Shown here: positions 8,225-17,720 of the stretch, piece after piece | Layout: each line of letters begins with the position of its first letter | Numbering within the stretch: the stretch's first letter is position 1 | From: Clostridia bacterium | GTDB lineage: Bacteria > Bacillota > Clostridia > Oscillospirales > CAG-272 | Reading direction: 5' to 3' | NCBI GenBank assembly: GCA_017938205.1 | Contig: JAGBCA010000029.1 | Coordinates: 80,772 to 144,771 of the forward strand | DNA length: 64,000 nucleotides | Notes under the pieces: generated by a model | Database searches by the model: none | What the model saw: only the letters and a program-made list of their open reading frames with translations | Told to the model about the DNA's origin: nothing | Position numbers and translations under genes: made by a program

Positions 8225-9946
8225 TTGAAAAAGCTACTAAGATATATGCGCGGCTACGAGAAGGAATGCGTTCTCGGCCCACTTTTTAAGCTTTTGGAGG
8301 CAACGCTCGAGCTTCTTGTTCCGCTTGTTGTTGCCGCGCTGATCGACCGCGGTATTGCGGGTTCGGATCGCCCGTTCGTCCTTCGAATGGCGCTGATCCT
8401 CGTGCTCTTTAGTGCCTTCGGCCTATTCTTCTCCGTGATCGCGCAGTTTTTTGCCGCTAAGGCGGCGGTTGGATTTGTGACAAAGATTCGCTCAGCGCTT
8501 TTTTCTCACATTCAAACGCTTTCTTACGAGCAAACCGATACACTCGGCACCTCTACGCTGATCACACGCCTCACGGGCGATACGGCGCAGGTACAAGCCG
8601 GCGTGAACCTTTTTCTCAGACTTTTGCTCCGATCCCCCTTCGTGGTTTTTGGAGCAATGATAATGGCCTTCTTCGTGGACATGCGCTCAGCGCTTCTCTT
8701 TGTTGCTACGATCCCCGTTCTATCAATCGTTGTTTTCGGCGTTATGCTGATCAGCATGCCGCTTTACAAAAAGGTGCAGGCACGGCTTGACCGTTTGCTT
8801 CGCTCCGCGAGAGAAAATCTCAGCGGAACGCGCGTTTTGCGTGCGTTTACTGAGGAAAAAGCACAGATCAAGCGCTTCGGCAAACAAAACGAAGAGCTGA
8901 CCGAGGAGCAGGTACGCGTTGGAAAAATATCCGCGCTTCTCAATCCCGTTACCTACGTGATCGTCAACCTTGCGATCATTCTTCTGATCTATACGGGTGC
9001 GATCCGCGTTGAAGCGGGGCTCTTGACACAGGGTGCAGTGATCGCACTCTACAACTATATGTCGCAGATCCTCATTGAGCTTATCAAGCTTGCCAATATG
9101 ATCATCAACATTACGAAGGCTCTTGCCTGTGCTAAGCGCATTGAAGCCGTTTTGGAAACCGAAAATTCGCAAATAAAAGGATCGGAGACCATGAAGGGTG
9201 CGGGTGAGGATGCAATTGTTTTCAAGAACGTTTCCTTCATCTATCCCGGCGCAAAGGAGCCCTCACTTTCAGGTATTTCCTTTACGATCAAGCGCGGACA
9301 AACGCTAGGCATTATCGGCGGAACGGGGTCAGGTAAGAGCACGCTCGTGCAGTTGATCGGCGGTTTTTACGACGCAAGCGAGGGTGAGATCTCTGTTTTT
9401 GGACGTGACGTTCGTACTTACGGAGCGTCAACGCTTTGCAAGATCATCGGCATGGTTCCTCAAAAATCGGTTTTATTTCACGGCAGTATTAGAGATAATA
9501 TGCGCCTTGGCAATCCGGATGCTGACGATGCGCAGATCATGGAGGCCATTGAAACAGCGCAAGCGAGCGAGATCGTTGCCGATAAGGGCGGTCTTTCCTA
9601 TGAGATCGCGCAGGGTGCAAAAAACCTTTCCGGCGGTCAACGGCAACGCCTTTGCATTGCACGTGCACTCGTTACAAAGCCCGATATCCTTGTACTCGAC
9701 GACTCCTCCTCTGCTCTCGACTTTGCGACCGAGGCGGCGCTACGCCGCGATCTCAAAAAGCTTCCCGAGCAGACGCGTGTCATCATTTCGCAGCGTGCAG
9801 GCACGCTGATGGATGCAGATAAGATCCTTGTTTTGGATGACGGTCACGCCGTTGGTCTCGGCACAGCCGAGGAGCTGATGCATTCCTGCGATGTTTTCCG
9901 CGAGATATACGAATCTCAGTTTGGCGCAAAGGAGGCAAAGGCATGA
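8225..9946 (+). CDS. ABC exporter, membrane-ATPase subunit with degenerate ATP site
   Basis: A 573-residue type IV ABC half-transporter: six membrane segments (~1-305) then an ATPase domain with Walker A GGTGSGKST (365-373), signature LSGGQ (468-472) and Walker B ILVLDD. The catalytic Glu after Walker B is Asp492, and the H-loop His is replaced by Gln (ISQR, ~523), as in degenerate halves of heterodimeric BmrC/BmrD-like exporters. The start is TTG at 8225, set by AAGGAG at 8212-8217; the next Met is at codon 8. It overlaps the next gene by 4 bp. Substrate (drug, lipid or peptide) is unknown. Confidence 0.9.
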   Translation: MKKLLRYMRGYEKECVLGPLFKLLEATLELLVPLVVAALIDRGIAGSDRPFVLRMALILVLFSAFGLFFSVIAQFFAAKAAVGFVTKIRSALFSHIQTLSYEQTDTLGTSTLITRLTGDTAQVQAGVNLFLRLLLRSPFVVFGAMIMAFFVDMRSALLFVATIPVLSIVVFGVMLISMPLYKKVQARLDRLLRSARENLSGTRVLRAFTEEKAQIKRFGKQNEELTEEQVRVGKISALLNPVTYVIVNLAIILLIYTGAIRVEAGLLTQGAVIALYNYMSQILIELIKLANMIINITKALACAKRIEAVLETENSQIKGSETMKGAGEDAIVFKNVSFIYPGAKEPSLSGISFTIKRGQTLGIIGGTGSGKSTLVQLIGGFYDASEGEISVFGRDVRTYGASTLCKIIGMVPQKSVLFHGSIRDNMRLGNPDADDAQIMEAIETAQASEIVADKGGLSYEIAQGAKNLSGGQRQRLCIARALVTKPDILVLDDSSSALDFATEAALRRDLKKLPEQTRVIISQRAGTLMDADKILVLDDGHAVGLGTAEELMHSCDVFREIYESQFGAKEAKA

Positions 9947-11730
9947 AGACGAAAAAGAAAAATGCCGCACAGGGCGGCACCGTTCGCATGATCCTTAAAT
10001 ACCTTAAGCGCTACCATCTTCTGATACTCTTTTCTGCATTGCTTGCCCTTGCTTCGGTTGCGATCTCTGTTTACGTTCCGATCCGCATCGGCAATGCGAT
10101 CGATCTCATTATCGGCAAAAACAACGTCGATTTGCAAAAGATCCTTTACATTCTGATCGAAATTTCTCTCTTTATCTTAGCAGGCGGCTTGATCACCTTC
10201 ACAATGACAAAGATCAACAACCGCATTACCTTCAGCGTTACGCGTGATATGAGAAACGAGACCTTCACAAAGCTTCAATCTCTCCCCGTTTCTTATATTG
10301 ATAAGAATCCGCACGGCGATCTCGTCAGCCGCATGATCTCGGACGTGGATCAGTTTGCAGACGGACTTTTGCTTGGTTTTACGCAGCTGTTTACGGGTCT
10401 TCTTACCATCGTTGGCACGCTCTGCTTTATGATCGTTCTTAACTACAAGATCGCGCTTGTCGTATTTCTTCTTACGCCGCTCTCGCTTTTCATAGCACGC
10501 TTTATTGCAACACGCACGCACGCTATGTTTACCGCCCAGGCAGTTGCTAAGGGTGAACAGACTTCGCTGATCGACGAGATGGTTGGAAATAAAAAGCTTG
10601 TGCACGCCTTTGGATATGAGGAAAGAGCCATCGCACGCTTTGAGCAGATCAATCAAAAGCTCTACGGGGCTTCCCTCAAAGCTATCTTCTTCTCTTCTCT
10701 GACGAATCCGACCACGCGCTTTATCAACAACGTGATCTATGCGGCGGTTGCACTCGTTGGCGGTTATACCTGCATTGCAACGGTCGGTACCGCTTCCCCA
10801 TTCACGATCGGTATGCTCTCTGCCATGCTCGTATACGTAAACCAATACACTAAGCCCTTCAACGAAATTTCTGGCGTTATCACAGAGTTTCAGAACGCAC
10901 TCGCTTGTGCAGAAAGGATCTTTTCACTTCGAGATGCAGAGGCTGAAGAGCCGGATCTCAAGGATGCCACTGTGCTTACGGATGCAAAAGGAGAGGTTAC
11001 CTTCCGTGACGTTTCCTTCTCGTATACCGAGGATAAGCCCCTGATCCGCGATATTTCGCTGGATCTGCACGCAGGTCAGCATATCGCCATCGTCGGCCCG
11101 ACGGGTTGCGGCAAAACCACGCTGATCAATCTGCTCATGCGCTTCTACGACGTAAAAGCCGGTGCAATTCTTATTGATGGCAAGGATATCCGTACTTATA
11201 CCAAAAACAGCCTGCGCGACAGCTTCGGTATGGTGCTGCAGGATAGCTGGATCCAAAGTGCCACGGTGGCCGAAAACATTGCACTTGGCTGTCCCGATGC
11301 ATCCCGCGAGAGGATCATTGAAGCGGCCAAGAAAACGCACGCGCACGGCTTCATCAAGCGTTTGCCAAACGGCTACGACACCCTTGTGGGTGAAGGCGGT
11401 ATCGAGCTCTCTGCGGGACAAAAGCAGCTGATTTCCATTGCACGCGTGATGCTTCTCTCCCCTCCCATGCTGATTCTTGACGAGGCGACCTCTTCCATCG
11501 ACACACGCACGGAAATATTGATCCAGAAGGCCTTTGATCTCTTGATGGAGGGGCGAACCTCCTTCATCGTTGCACACCGTCTTTCCACGATCCGCGATGC
11601 GGATGTGATCCTCGTGATGAAGGATGGCAATATTATCGAAAGCGGCAGTCACGAGGCGCTTCTGTCACAAGGCGGCTTCTACAAAAAGCTATACTATAGC
11701 CAATTTGTAGGAGCTACAGAAGATGCATAA
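9943..11730 (+). CDS. ABC exporter, membrane-ATPase subunit with intact ATP site
   Basis: A 595-residue partner half-transporter with six predicted membrane helices in the first ~320 residues. The ATPase domain has Walker A GPTGCGKTT, signature LSAGQ, Walker B MLILDEATSS with catalytic Glu, and H-loop AHRLST. It starts at an ATGA overlap with the preceding gene, typical of obligate heterodimers in which this subunit supplies the competent catalytic residues. The signature has Ala for the usual Gly (LSAGQ), also common in this class. No adjacent regulator indicates the substrate. Confidence 0.92.
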   Translation: MKTKKKNAAQGGTVRMILKYLKRYHLLILFSALLALASVAISVYVPIRIGNAIDLIIGKNNVDLQKILYILIEISLFILAGGLITFTMTKINNRITFSVTRDMRNETFTKLQSLPVSYIDKNPHGDLVSRMISDVDQFADGLLLGFTQLFTGLLTIVGTLCFMIVLNYKIALVVFLLTPLSLFIARFIATRTHAMFTAQAVAKGEQTSLIDEMVGNKKLVHAFGYEERAIARFEQINQKLYGASLKAIFFSSLTNPTTRFINNVIYAAVALVGGYTCIATVGTASPFTIGMLSAMLVYVNQYTKPFNEISGVITEFQNALACAERIFSLRDAEAEEPDLKDATVLTDAKGEVTFRDVSFSYTEDKPLIRDISLDLHAGQHIAIVGPTGCGKTTLINLLMRFYDVKAGAILIDGKDIRTYTKNSLRDSFGMVLQDSWIQSATVAENIALGCPDASRERIIEAAKKTHAHGFIKRLPNGYDTLVGEGGIELSAGQKQLISIARVMLLSPPMLILDEATSSIDTRTEILIQKAFDLLMEGRTSFIVAHRLSTIRDADVILVMKDGNIIESGSHEALLSQGGFYKKLYYSQFVGATEDA

Positions 11731-11769
11731 TTCTCATATTTTGCCCCCCTTCATCTCTCATGTTTAAAA

Positions 11770-11791
11770 GGACAGTCGGGGATGCCTGTCC
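11770..11791. repeat. Short palindromic intergenic element
   Basis: GGACAG (11770-11775) and CTGTCC (11786-11791) flank TCGGGGATGC, followed by CCCC/GGGG half-palindromes. This lies in the 159-bp convergent gap between the ABC exporter and the topoisomerase gene. It looks like a dispersed palindrome but only one copy is visible here. Confidence 0.35.
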
Positions 11792-11839
11792 CTACTCCCC
11801 TTCAATCGGGGATTTGACGATCCACAGCATATACAAAAA

Positions 11840-11882
11840 CCGACCGCGCTTCCTTTCGGAGGCGCGGTCGGCACTTTTCTTA
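11840..11882. terminator. Bidirectional terminator between convergent genes
   Basis: A 10-bp GC-rich stem (11840-11849 with 11862-11871, extended by TCC/GGA inside) has a CTTTTCTTATT tail on the plus side and an A-run (T-run on minus) on the left. It serves the ABC exporter operon and the topoisomerase gene. Confidence 0.8.
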
Positions 11883-11889
11883 TTGCTTT

Positions 11890-14115
11890 TTAATCAAACT
11901 TAAATGTCAATTGCGAAATGGAGACACCCGTGGTGGGAACAACGAGCTTGCGGCATTTTTGCGCATCCTCGCCAAGGCAATCCATATAGTCGGTTGCAAA
12001 ATCGACCTTGGCCTTCTTGGGCAGCTGAAGAAGCTGAACGCCTGCGGCCGTTCTGGTTGCTTTATCGGGGATCAGAGAGCTCTTTATCAGCGCGCCCTTG
12101 CCGTGATCGCTACGGATGAAGATCTGCACGGAAGTCTTGGCTTTTTCGTAAAATGCGCCGATCGGCTTCGAGGCGGTGGAGAATGCACCCGTGATCTTCT
12201 TTCTGCGGCTCTTTGCAACGTAGCAGGACATGGGAATACGAACGCCCTTTCCGTTTTCAAAGATATAGATCATATGATCCTCGGGGACGATCTCTGTAAT
12301 ATGCTTGCAGCCGATAACGTGCTCGTCATCCTCCATGCCAAGCTTTGCGGGAATATAATCACCCATCTGGGCGGCCTTCATCAGATCGAAGTCTGCCACA
12401 TAGGCACGGTAGATCTGGCCCTTATCCGTGAAGAAGAGCACCTCGTCCTTGTTTTCGGCATCCTCCTGATAAACGATGAAGTCACCCTCCTTGACGCGGT
12501 ATTCCTCTGTGGAGCGCGTGGTTTGCATGGACATTTTTTTGAAATATCCACTCTGCGTATACACGAGACGGCAGGTATAGTTTTCGAAGAAGATGTCCTC
12601 CTTGGCGGGCTTCTCTACCGCCGATTTCTCCACGATGGTGGTATTTCTCGGCTTGCCGTACTTCTTCTTGATCGCCTGCAGCTGGGCGATGATCTCGCCC
12701 TTGAGCTTGATCTCGTCACGGATGATCTCCTTGAGACGCTCGATATCCTTCTGCAAGGACTCGATCTCCGCAATGCGATTGAGAATGTACTGTCGGTTGA
12801 GGTTACGAAGCTTGATATCCGCGATGTATTCCGCCTGCACGGTCGTCAGATGGAAGCCCTCGGCGAGGTTGGGAACAACGTCCTCCTCCTTCTCCGTGCC
12901 GCGGATGATCTTGATCGCCTTATCAATATCCAGAAGAATGGCGGCAAGACCAAGCAGAAGATGCAGCTTATCCTCCTTCTTTTTCAGATCAAAGCTCATT
13001 TCACGCTTAAGACACTCCGCGCGGAAGCGAATCCATTCCAGAAGGATCTCCTTCACACCCATTTGACGCGGTGTGCCCTCTACGAGGATATTGAAGTTAC
13101 AATCGAAATTGTTTTCAAGCTCGGTTGCGGCAAAAAGCTTTTGCAGCACGAGATCGTGGTTGGCATCTCGTTTCAGATCAAAGGTAAGCTTAAAGCCGTT
13201 GAGGTCAATGGCATCGCGCACGTCCACAACCTCGCGAAGCTTACCGGATTTGATCATATCCGTTGCCTTCTTCATGATGGACTCAATGCTGGAGCTATAT
13301 GGGATCTCAAGGAAATCGATCGAATGCTCCTTGGCATTGAACTCATATTTTGCGCGCATACGGAAGCTTCCTATACCCGTTTCATAAATGCGGCGCATCT
13401 GATCACGGTCGTATAGGATCTCCGCGCCGCCGGGAAAATCGGGCGCCTTGATGATGTCAAGAAGCCGCTCCGTTCCCGTATTGGGATTTTTCAGAAGCGC
13501 GATCGTTCCGTCACAGATCTCCGAAAGGTTAAAGGAGCAGATCGAGCAGGCCATACCAACCGCGATACCGAGGTTTGGCGAAACCAAAATATTCGGGAAG
13601 GTGGTCGGCAAAAGGACGGGCTCCTTCATCGTATTGTCATAGTTCGGAACAAAATCCACCGCATCCTTATCAATGCCCGAGAAAAGCTCATTGCAGAAGG
13701 GATCAAGCTTTGCCTCCGTATAACGCGCGGCGGCGTAAGCCATATCTCTCGAATACTGCTTACCGAACGAGCCCTTTGAATCGATAAAGGGATGCAAAAG
13801 TGCTTCATTTCCGCGTGTGAGGCGCACCATCGTTTCATAGATCGCGGCATCACCGTGCGGATTCAGACGCATGGTTTGTCCAACGATGTTGGCGCTTTTT
13901 GTTTTCTGCCCCGTCATAAGTCCCATTTTATACATTGTGTATAAGAGCTTACGGTGCGAGGGCTTAAAGCCGTCTATTTCGGGGAGAGCACGGGAGATGA
14001 TGACACTCATCGCGTACGGCATGTAATTCTTCTCCAGCGTTTCTGTGATCGGCTGAAGAGTTGCCGGTGCTTCGTTCTCCATTAAATTTTCTTCTTGCTT
14101 TTTCTTTTTAGCCAT
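11890..14115 (-). CDS. Type IIA DNA topoisomerase subunit A (ParC/GyrA-like)
   Basis: A 741-residue A subunit. The winged-helix region has SHRK and NPHGDAAIYE, and the catalytic Tyr is Tyr132 in ARYTEAKL. A coiled coil runs ~400-470 and a beta-pinwheel C-terminal domain from ~490. It breaks and rejoins DNA with an ATPase B subunit to relax or decatenate. It belongs to the divergent clostridial ParC-like group (EIDGFKPSHRK) rather than housekeeping GyrA. The partner B subunit is not adjacent. At the quinolone positions equivalent to GyrA Ser83 and Asp87 it has Ala90 and Glu94. It is the last gene of the coaE-led operon. Confidence 0.85.
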   Translation of the reverse strand: MAKKKKQEENLMENEAPATLQPITETLEKNYMPYAMSVIISRALPEIDGFKPSHRKLLYTMYKMGLMTGQKTKSANIVGQTMRLNPHGDAAIYETMVRLTRGNEALLHPFIDSKGSFGKQYSRDMAYAAARYTEAKLDPFCNELFSGIDKDAVDFVPNYDNTMKEPVLLPTTFPNILVSPNLGIAVGMACSICSFNLSEICDGTIALLKNPNTGTERLLDIIKAPDFPGGAEILYDRDQMRRIYETGIGSFRMRAKYEFNAKEHSIDFLEIPYSSSIESIMKKATDMIKSGKLREVVDVRDAIDLNGFKLTFDLKRDANHDLVLQKLFAATELENNFDCNFNILVEGTPRQMGVKEILLEWIRFRAECLKREMSFDLKKKEDKLHLLLGLAAILLDIDKAIKIIRGTEKEEDVVPNLAEGFHLTTVQAEYIADIKLRNLNRQYILNRIAEIESLQKDIERLKEIIRDEIKLKGEIIAQLQAIKKKYGKPRNTTIVEKSAVEKPAKEDIFFENYTCRLVYTQSGYFKKMSMQTTRSTEEYRVKEGDFIVYQEDAENKDEVLFFTDKGQIYRAYVADFDLMKAAQMGDYIPAKLGMEDDEHVIGCKHITEIVPEDHMIYIFENGKGVRIPMSCYVAKSRRKKITGAFSTASKPIGAFYEKAKTSVQIFIRSDHGKGALIKSSLIPDKATRTAAGVQLLQLPKKAKVDFATDYMDCLGEDAQKCRKLVVPTTGVSISQLTFKFD

Positions 14116-14141
14116 AGCGACTCCTCTTCAAAAGGATTATT

Positions 14142-15194
14142 TCAAAGATGCAAAATATGATGCGAGGCCGCGCGGATCATACGGTTATACAATGCGAGGC
14201 CGATGCCGCTCTTTCGCGGCAATGGTGCGTATATATGGACGAGCGCGTCCTTATCGGCACGGCGCAAAAGCGCAAACAAAAGATGTGCTTGCGAAAGCTC
14301 GTCCTCTTTTTTTCCGAAGGCATAAATCTTTGCATTTGGGAAAGCGCTTTGATAAAGCGCAACGTCATCGTCATAGGCGATGATGCCGATTTTCTCTTCC
14401 CCGATGCTCCCGATATACGCAATACACTGCTCGACCGTGCCATCCAGAAGCGTGACAGGTGCGGCGGGCGCATAATGACGATATTTCATACCGGGAGACG
14501 GAGCGGCCTCTCCCTCCTTCAGCCGATCGGTTACCGCATCGGAGATAGCAAGCGGCACATGTGCGGCCGCCTCGAGCTCCTCGGGTGTGATCCTTCCGGG
14601 GCGAAGAAGCGTGAGGCTTCCCTCATTCTCGATCTTCACGATCGTGGATTCCAAGCCAAAGTCCGCACTTCCGTCATCCAGAATGATGTCCACTCGCCCT
14701 GTCATATCCTCTGCGACCTGCATAGCATCCGTTGGTGACGGCTTGCCCGAAAGATTGGCAGAAGGGGCGGCAATGCAAACCCCTGCCTTGCGGATCAGAA
14801 GATTTGCCACGGGGTGTGCGGGACAACGCACAGCCACGGTGGAGAGGCCTCCGCGCGTAGTCATGGGAACGCTATCCTTTGCTTGCATAACGACCGTTAA
14901 AGGCCCCGGCATAAAGGCCTCGGCAAGACGGTCATATAACGCGTTTGTTTCTGCATAAAGTGCCGCATCCTGCGGATCGGCAATATGTATGATCAAGGGA
15001 TTGTCCGAGGGTCTTCCCTTGGCTTTGTATATTTTCTCGGCGGTCTCGGCTCTTGTTCCGTCCGCGCCAAGGCCGTAGACCGTTTCCGTCGGAAAAACAA
15101 CGAGACCGCCCGCGCGAATGCACGCGGCGGCACGTTCAATATTTGCGAGGCCTGCCGCCGTATCGGTGCGCGCCTCTAAAATCTCAGTCTTCAT
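14142..15194 (-). CDS. L-threonylcarbamoyladenylate synthase (Sua5/YwlC type)
   Basis: A 350-residue long-form enzyme making threonylcarbamoyl-AMP from Thr, bicarbonate and ATP for t6A37 tRNA modification. The YrdC-like domain (~15-205) carries FPTETVYGLG, KAKGRPSDNPL and the SANLSG motif. The linker SPGMKYRHYAP and a C-terminal Sua5 domain (~240-350) follow. I chose the ATG at 15194, which overlaps the prfA stop as TGATG; a GTG one codon upstream is the alternative. Sua5 next to prfA is a common bacterial arrangement. Confidence 0.92.
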   Translation of the reverse strand: MKTEILEARTDTAAGLANIERAAACIRAGGLVVFPTETVYGLGADGTRAETAEKIYKAKGRPSDNPLIIHIADPQDAALYAETNALYDRLAEAFMPGPLTVVMQAKDSVPMTTRGGLSTVAVRCPAHPVANLLIRKAGVCIAAPSANLSGKPSPTDAMQVAEDMTGRVDIILDDGSADFGLESTIVKIENEGSLTLLRPGRITPEELEAAAHVPLAISDAVTDRLKEGEAAPSPGMKYRHYAPAAPVTLLDGTVEQCIAYIGSIGEEKIGIIAYDDDVALYQSAFPNAKIYAFGKKEDELSQAHLLFALLRRADKDALVHIYAPLPRKSGIGLALYNRMIRAASHHILHL

Positions 15195-16264
15195 CACTGC
15201 TGTCCCTTTAGCCTTTCTGCCATATCAAAGGCCACAAGCTCCGCGATCAGCCCGCCGATATTGCCGTTTAAAAACGCATCAAGGGTATAGAGCGTTTTCC
15301 CTATACGGTGATCGGTGACACGGGATTGCGGAAAATTATAGGTGCGGATCTTCTCGCTGCGGTCTCCGCTCCCCACCTGACTTTTGCGTTCGGAGGCAAT
15401 ACGGTCGCTTTGCTCCTTTTCCTTCATATCGTAGAGCTTTGTGCGAAGCACGCGAAGCGCCTGCTCCTTATTCTGAAGCTGGCTTCGCTCACTATCGCAT
15501 TCGATCACAAGCCCTGTTGGCTTATGCGTGAGCCTTACGGCAGACTCGGTTTTATTGATATGCTGGCCGCCCGAGCCGCTGGATTTGCAGGACTCAAACT
15601 TAATATCCGAGGCAAGGATCTCTACCTCGACCTCCTCCGCCTCGGGGAGCACGGCCACCGTGACCGCCGAGGTCTGTATCTTTCCGTTCGACTCGGTGAC
15701 GGGGATACGCTGCACCCGATGCGTTCCGCTCTCAAATTTGAATTTAGAATACACGTCCTTGCCCGAAACAGAGAAAACGATCTCCTTGAGGCCGCCAAGC
15801 TCGGTTTCGTTTGCGCTCATCACCTGTAGCTTAAAGCCGGCAGAGGCGCAGTACATGGAATACATACGGTAAAGATCCGCGGCAAAGAGTGCCGCCTCCT
15901 CGCCGCCCGTTCCCTGCCGTATCTCAACTAAGACGTTCTTTCCATCGTTTTCATCCTTGGGAATCAGAAGCAGCTGCAGCTGCTCGCGCAAGGCCTTTCC
16001 CTCCTCGCGCAGAGCGTAATATTCTTCCTCTGCAAGTGAGCGAAGCTCCGCATCAATTGCAGGATCCTGTGAAAGAAGGCGCGCATCCTCAGTCTCCTTC
16101 TCGTTTCGCTTATAAAGCATAAACGCCTCTGCGATCGGAGAAAGCGAGGTATACTCCTTCATGATTTTTGCGTATTTCTGACCGTCGCTCGCAATGTCCG
16201 GAAGCTGCATCATCTGCTCCAGCTCCTTGAATCGGTCATATATTTTTGCTACCTTATTAAGCAT
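15194..16264 (-). CDS. prfA: Peptide chain release factor 1
   Basis: A 356-residue class I release factor. The peptidyl-tRNA hydrolysis motif GGQ is at 232-234, and the stop-codon tripeptide is Pro188-Val-Thr190 (PxT), which identifies RF1 (UAA/UAG) rather than RF2 (SPF). It starts at ATG 16264 with AGGGAGGAAAAG upstream. Its stop overlaps the t6A gene start. No prmC methyltransferase gene, a frequent neighbour of prfA, is present here. Confidence 0.96.
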   Translation of the reverse strand: MLNKVAKIYDRFKELEQMMQLPDIASDGQKYAKIMKEYTSLSPIAEAFMLYKRNEKETEDARLLSQDPAIDAELRSLAEEEYYALREEGKALREQLQLLLIPKDENDGKNVLVEIRQGTGGEEAALFAADLYRMYSMYCASAGFKLQVMSANETELGGLKEIVFSVSGKDVYSKFKFESGTHRVQRIPVTESNGKIQTSAVTVAVLPEAEEVEVEILASDIKFESCKSSGSGGQHINKTESAVRLTHKPTGLVIECDSERSQLQNKEQALRVLRTKLYDMKEKEQSDRIASERKSQVGSGDRSEKIRTYNFPQSRVTDHRIGKTLYTLDAFLNGNIGGLIAELVAFDMAERLKGQQ

Positions 16265-16309
16265 CTTTTCCTCCCTGAAATTCCACTGCTTTAGAAAAGG
16301 GGTGCAGTG

Positions 16310-17710
16310 CTATTTCAGGAATGCAACGAATGCCTCGTGGGTAGAATACACGTCCGCCTTCGAAACCACCTCGTAGGGTGCGTGCATCGAGATCACAGGA
16401 ACACCGATATCCACAGTGTCGATATTATGATTTGCAATATACTGTGCAACCGTTCCGCCGCCGCCTGCATCCACACGGCCAAGCTCTGCCGTTTGCCAGA
16501 TCACACCGTGGTCTGCAAAGATCGATCTCACGAAGCCAACGAGCTCTGCCGTTGCATCGCTCGTGCCGGATTTTCCGCGTGCGCCCGTATATTTACTCAT
16601 GCAGGTGCCACAGGAGATCATTGCGCTGTTGCGCTTCTCATATACATCGGAAAAATTCGGATCAAAGGCGGCCGTAACGTCCGCGCTCAGACAAACGGAG
16701 CGACTGCGCACGACAGAAGGCTTCGCACACTTAGCGGCACAGATCTCATCGATCAAGTCCATCAAAAGATCCGAGCGCATACCGCTCACGCCAACGGAGC
16801 CGATCTCCTCCTTATCCGCAAGCACAACGATAGCGGTGTGCTTCGTATCCTTTGCGGCAAACAAAGCCGTGAGCGCGGGATAGGAGCAAACGCGGTCATC
16901 ATGTCCGTATGCACCGATCAAAGCGCGATCGAAGCCGATATCCCGCGCCTTGAAGGCGGGAACGAGCGTAAGCTCCGCGCTGAGAAAATCCTCCTCGGTG
17001 ACACCGTATTTCTCGTTCAGGAGCGAGAGGACCGAAAGCTTGATCTTATCGGAAACCTCCTTATCAGCATAAGGCAGACCGCCGACGAGAATGTTGAGGG
17101 TTTCGCCGGGAATGGCACTCGAAAGCGGCTCTGCGCCCTGCTTTGCGCCAAGGTGCGGCAAAAGATCGTTAATATAAAAGATGGGATCGGATGCATCCTC
17201 GCCGATCGAAACCTTAACACTTTCACCATTCGCTTTAACCATAACGCCGTGAAGCGCAAGCGGAATAGCTGTCCACTGATATTTTTTTACGCCACCGTAG
17301 TAGTGCGTTTTGAAGAATGCCATGCCTGCCTCTTCATACAAAGGGATCTGCTTGAGATCCAGACGAGGCGAATCGATATGAGAGGCGAGGATGCGGATAC
17401 CGTTCTCCGCAAGCGGCTCCTCTCCGATAGAAAAGAGGATCAGACTGCGGTCGCGGTTGTTAAGATAACGCTTATCGCCAACCTGCAAGGATTCCCCGAG
17501 GCGGTAGCTTTTGTACCCTGCGCGCTCTGCCATGGCAATGGCAGCCTCGGTTGCCTCTCTTTCAGTCTTTGCCTCGTCAAGAAACGCCTTGTAACCTTCG
17601 GCGTATTCATAAATCTCCTGAATGCGAGAGGCGTCGGCCTCCTCGTATACATTTTTCTTTTTATAGGAAAGCTGATCAAAGATCTTCTGTCCCTCGGTCT
17701 TTTCCTTCAT
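16310..17710 (-). CDS. M18 family aminopeptidase
   Basis: A 466-residue zinc aminopeptidase of the aspartyl-aminopeptidase (M18) family. Candidate metal ligands and catalytic residues are His111 (SHIDSPRL), Asp in GHDDRV (270-274), Glu301/Glu302 (DKEEIGS), Asp in SADVTAAF and His443 (SMHAPYE). It removes N-terminal, preferentially acidic, residues from peptides in the cytoplasm as a large homo-oligomer. It lies between coaE (10 nt) and prfA (45 nt) on the same strand, with GAGGTT as ribosome binding site. Confidence 0.92.
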   Translation of the reverse strand: MKEKTEGQKIFDQLSYKKKNVYEEADASRIQEIYEYAEGYKAFLDEAKTEREATEAAIAMAERAGYKSYRLGESLQVGDKRYLNNRDRSLILFSIGEEPLAENGIRILASHIDSPRLDLKQIPLYEEAGMAFFKTHYYGGVKKYQWTAIPLALHGVMVKANGESVKVSIGEDASDPIFYINDLLPHLGAKQGAEPLSSAIPGETLNILVGGLPYADKEVSDKIKLSVLSLLNEKYGVTEEDFLSAELTLVPAFKARDIGFDRALIGAYGHDDRVCSYPALTALFAAKDTKHTAIVVLADKEEIGSVGVSGMRSDLLMDLIDEICAAKCAKPSVVRSRSVCLSADVTAAFDPNFSDVYEKRNSAMISCGTCMSKYTGARGKSGTSDATAELVGFVRSIFADHGVIWQTAELGRVDAGGGGTVAQYIANHNIDTVDIGVPVISMHAPYEVVSKADVYSTHEAFVAFLK

Positions 17711-17720
17711 GCTGATAACC

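Noticed and set aside
11911-13416. A 501-codon plus-strand frame opposite the topoisomerase gene
   Set aside because: It is the complement of the real gene, has no ribosome binding site and no recognisable domain.
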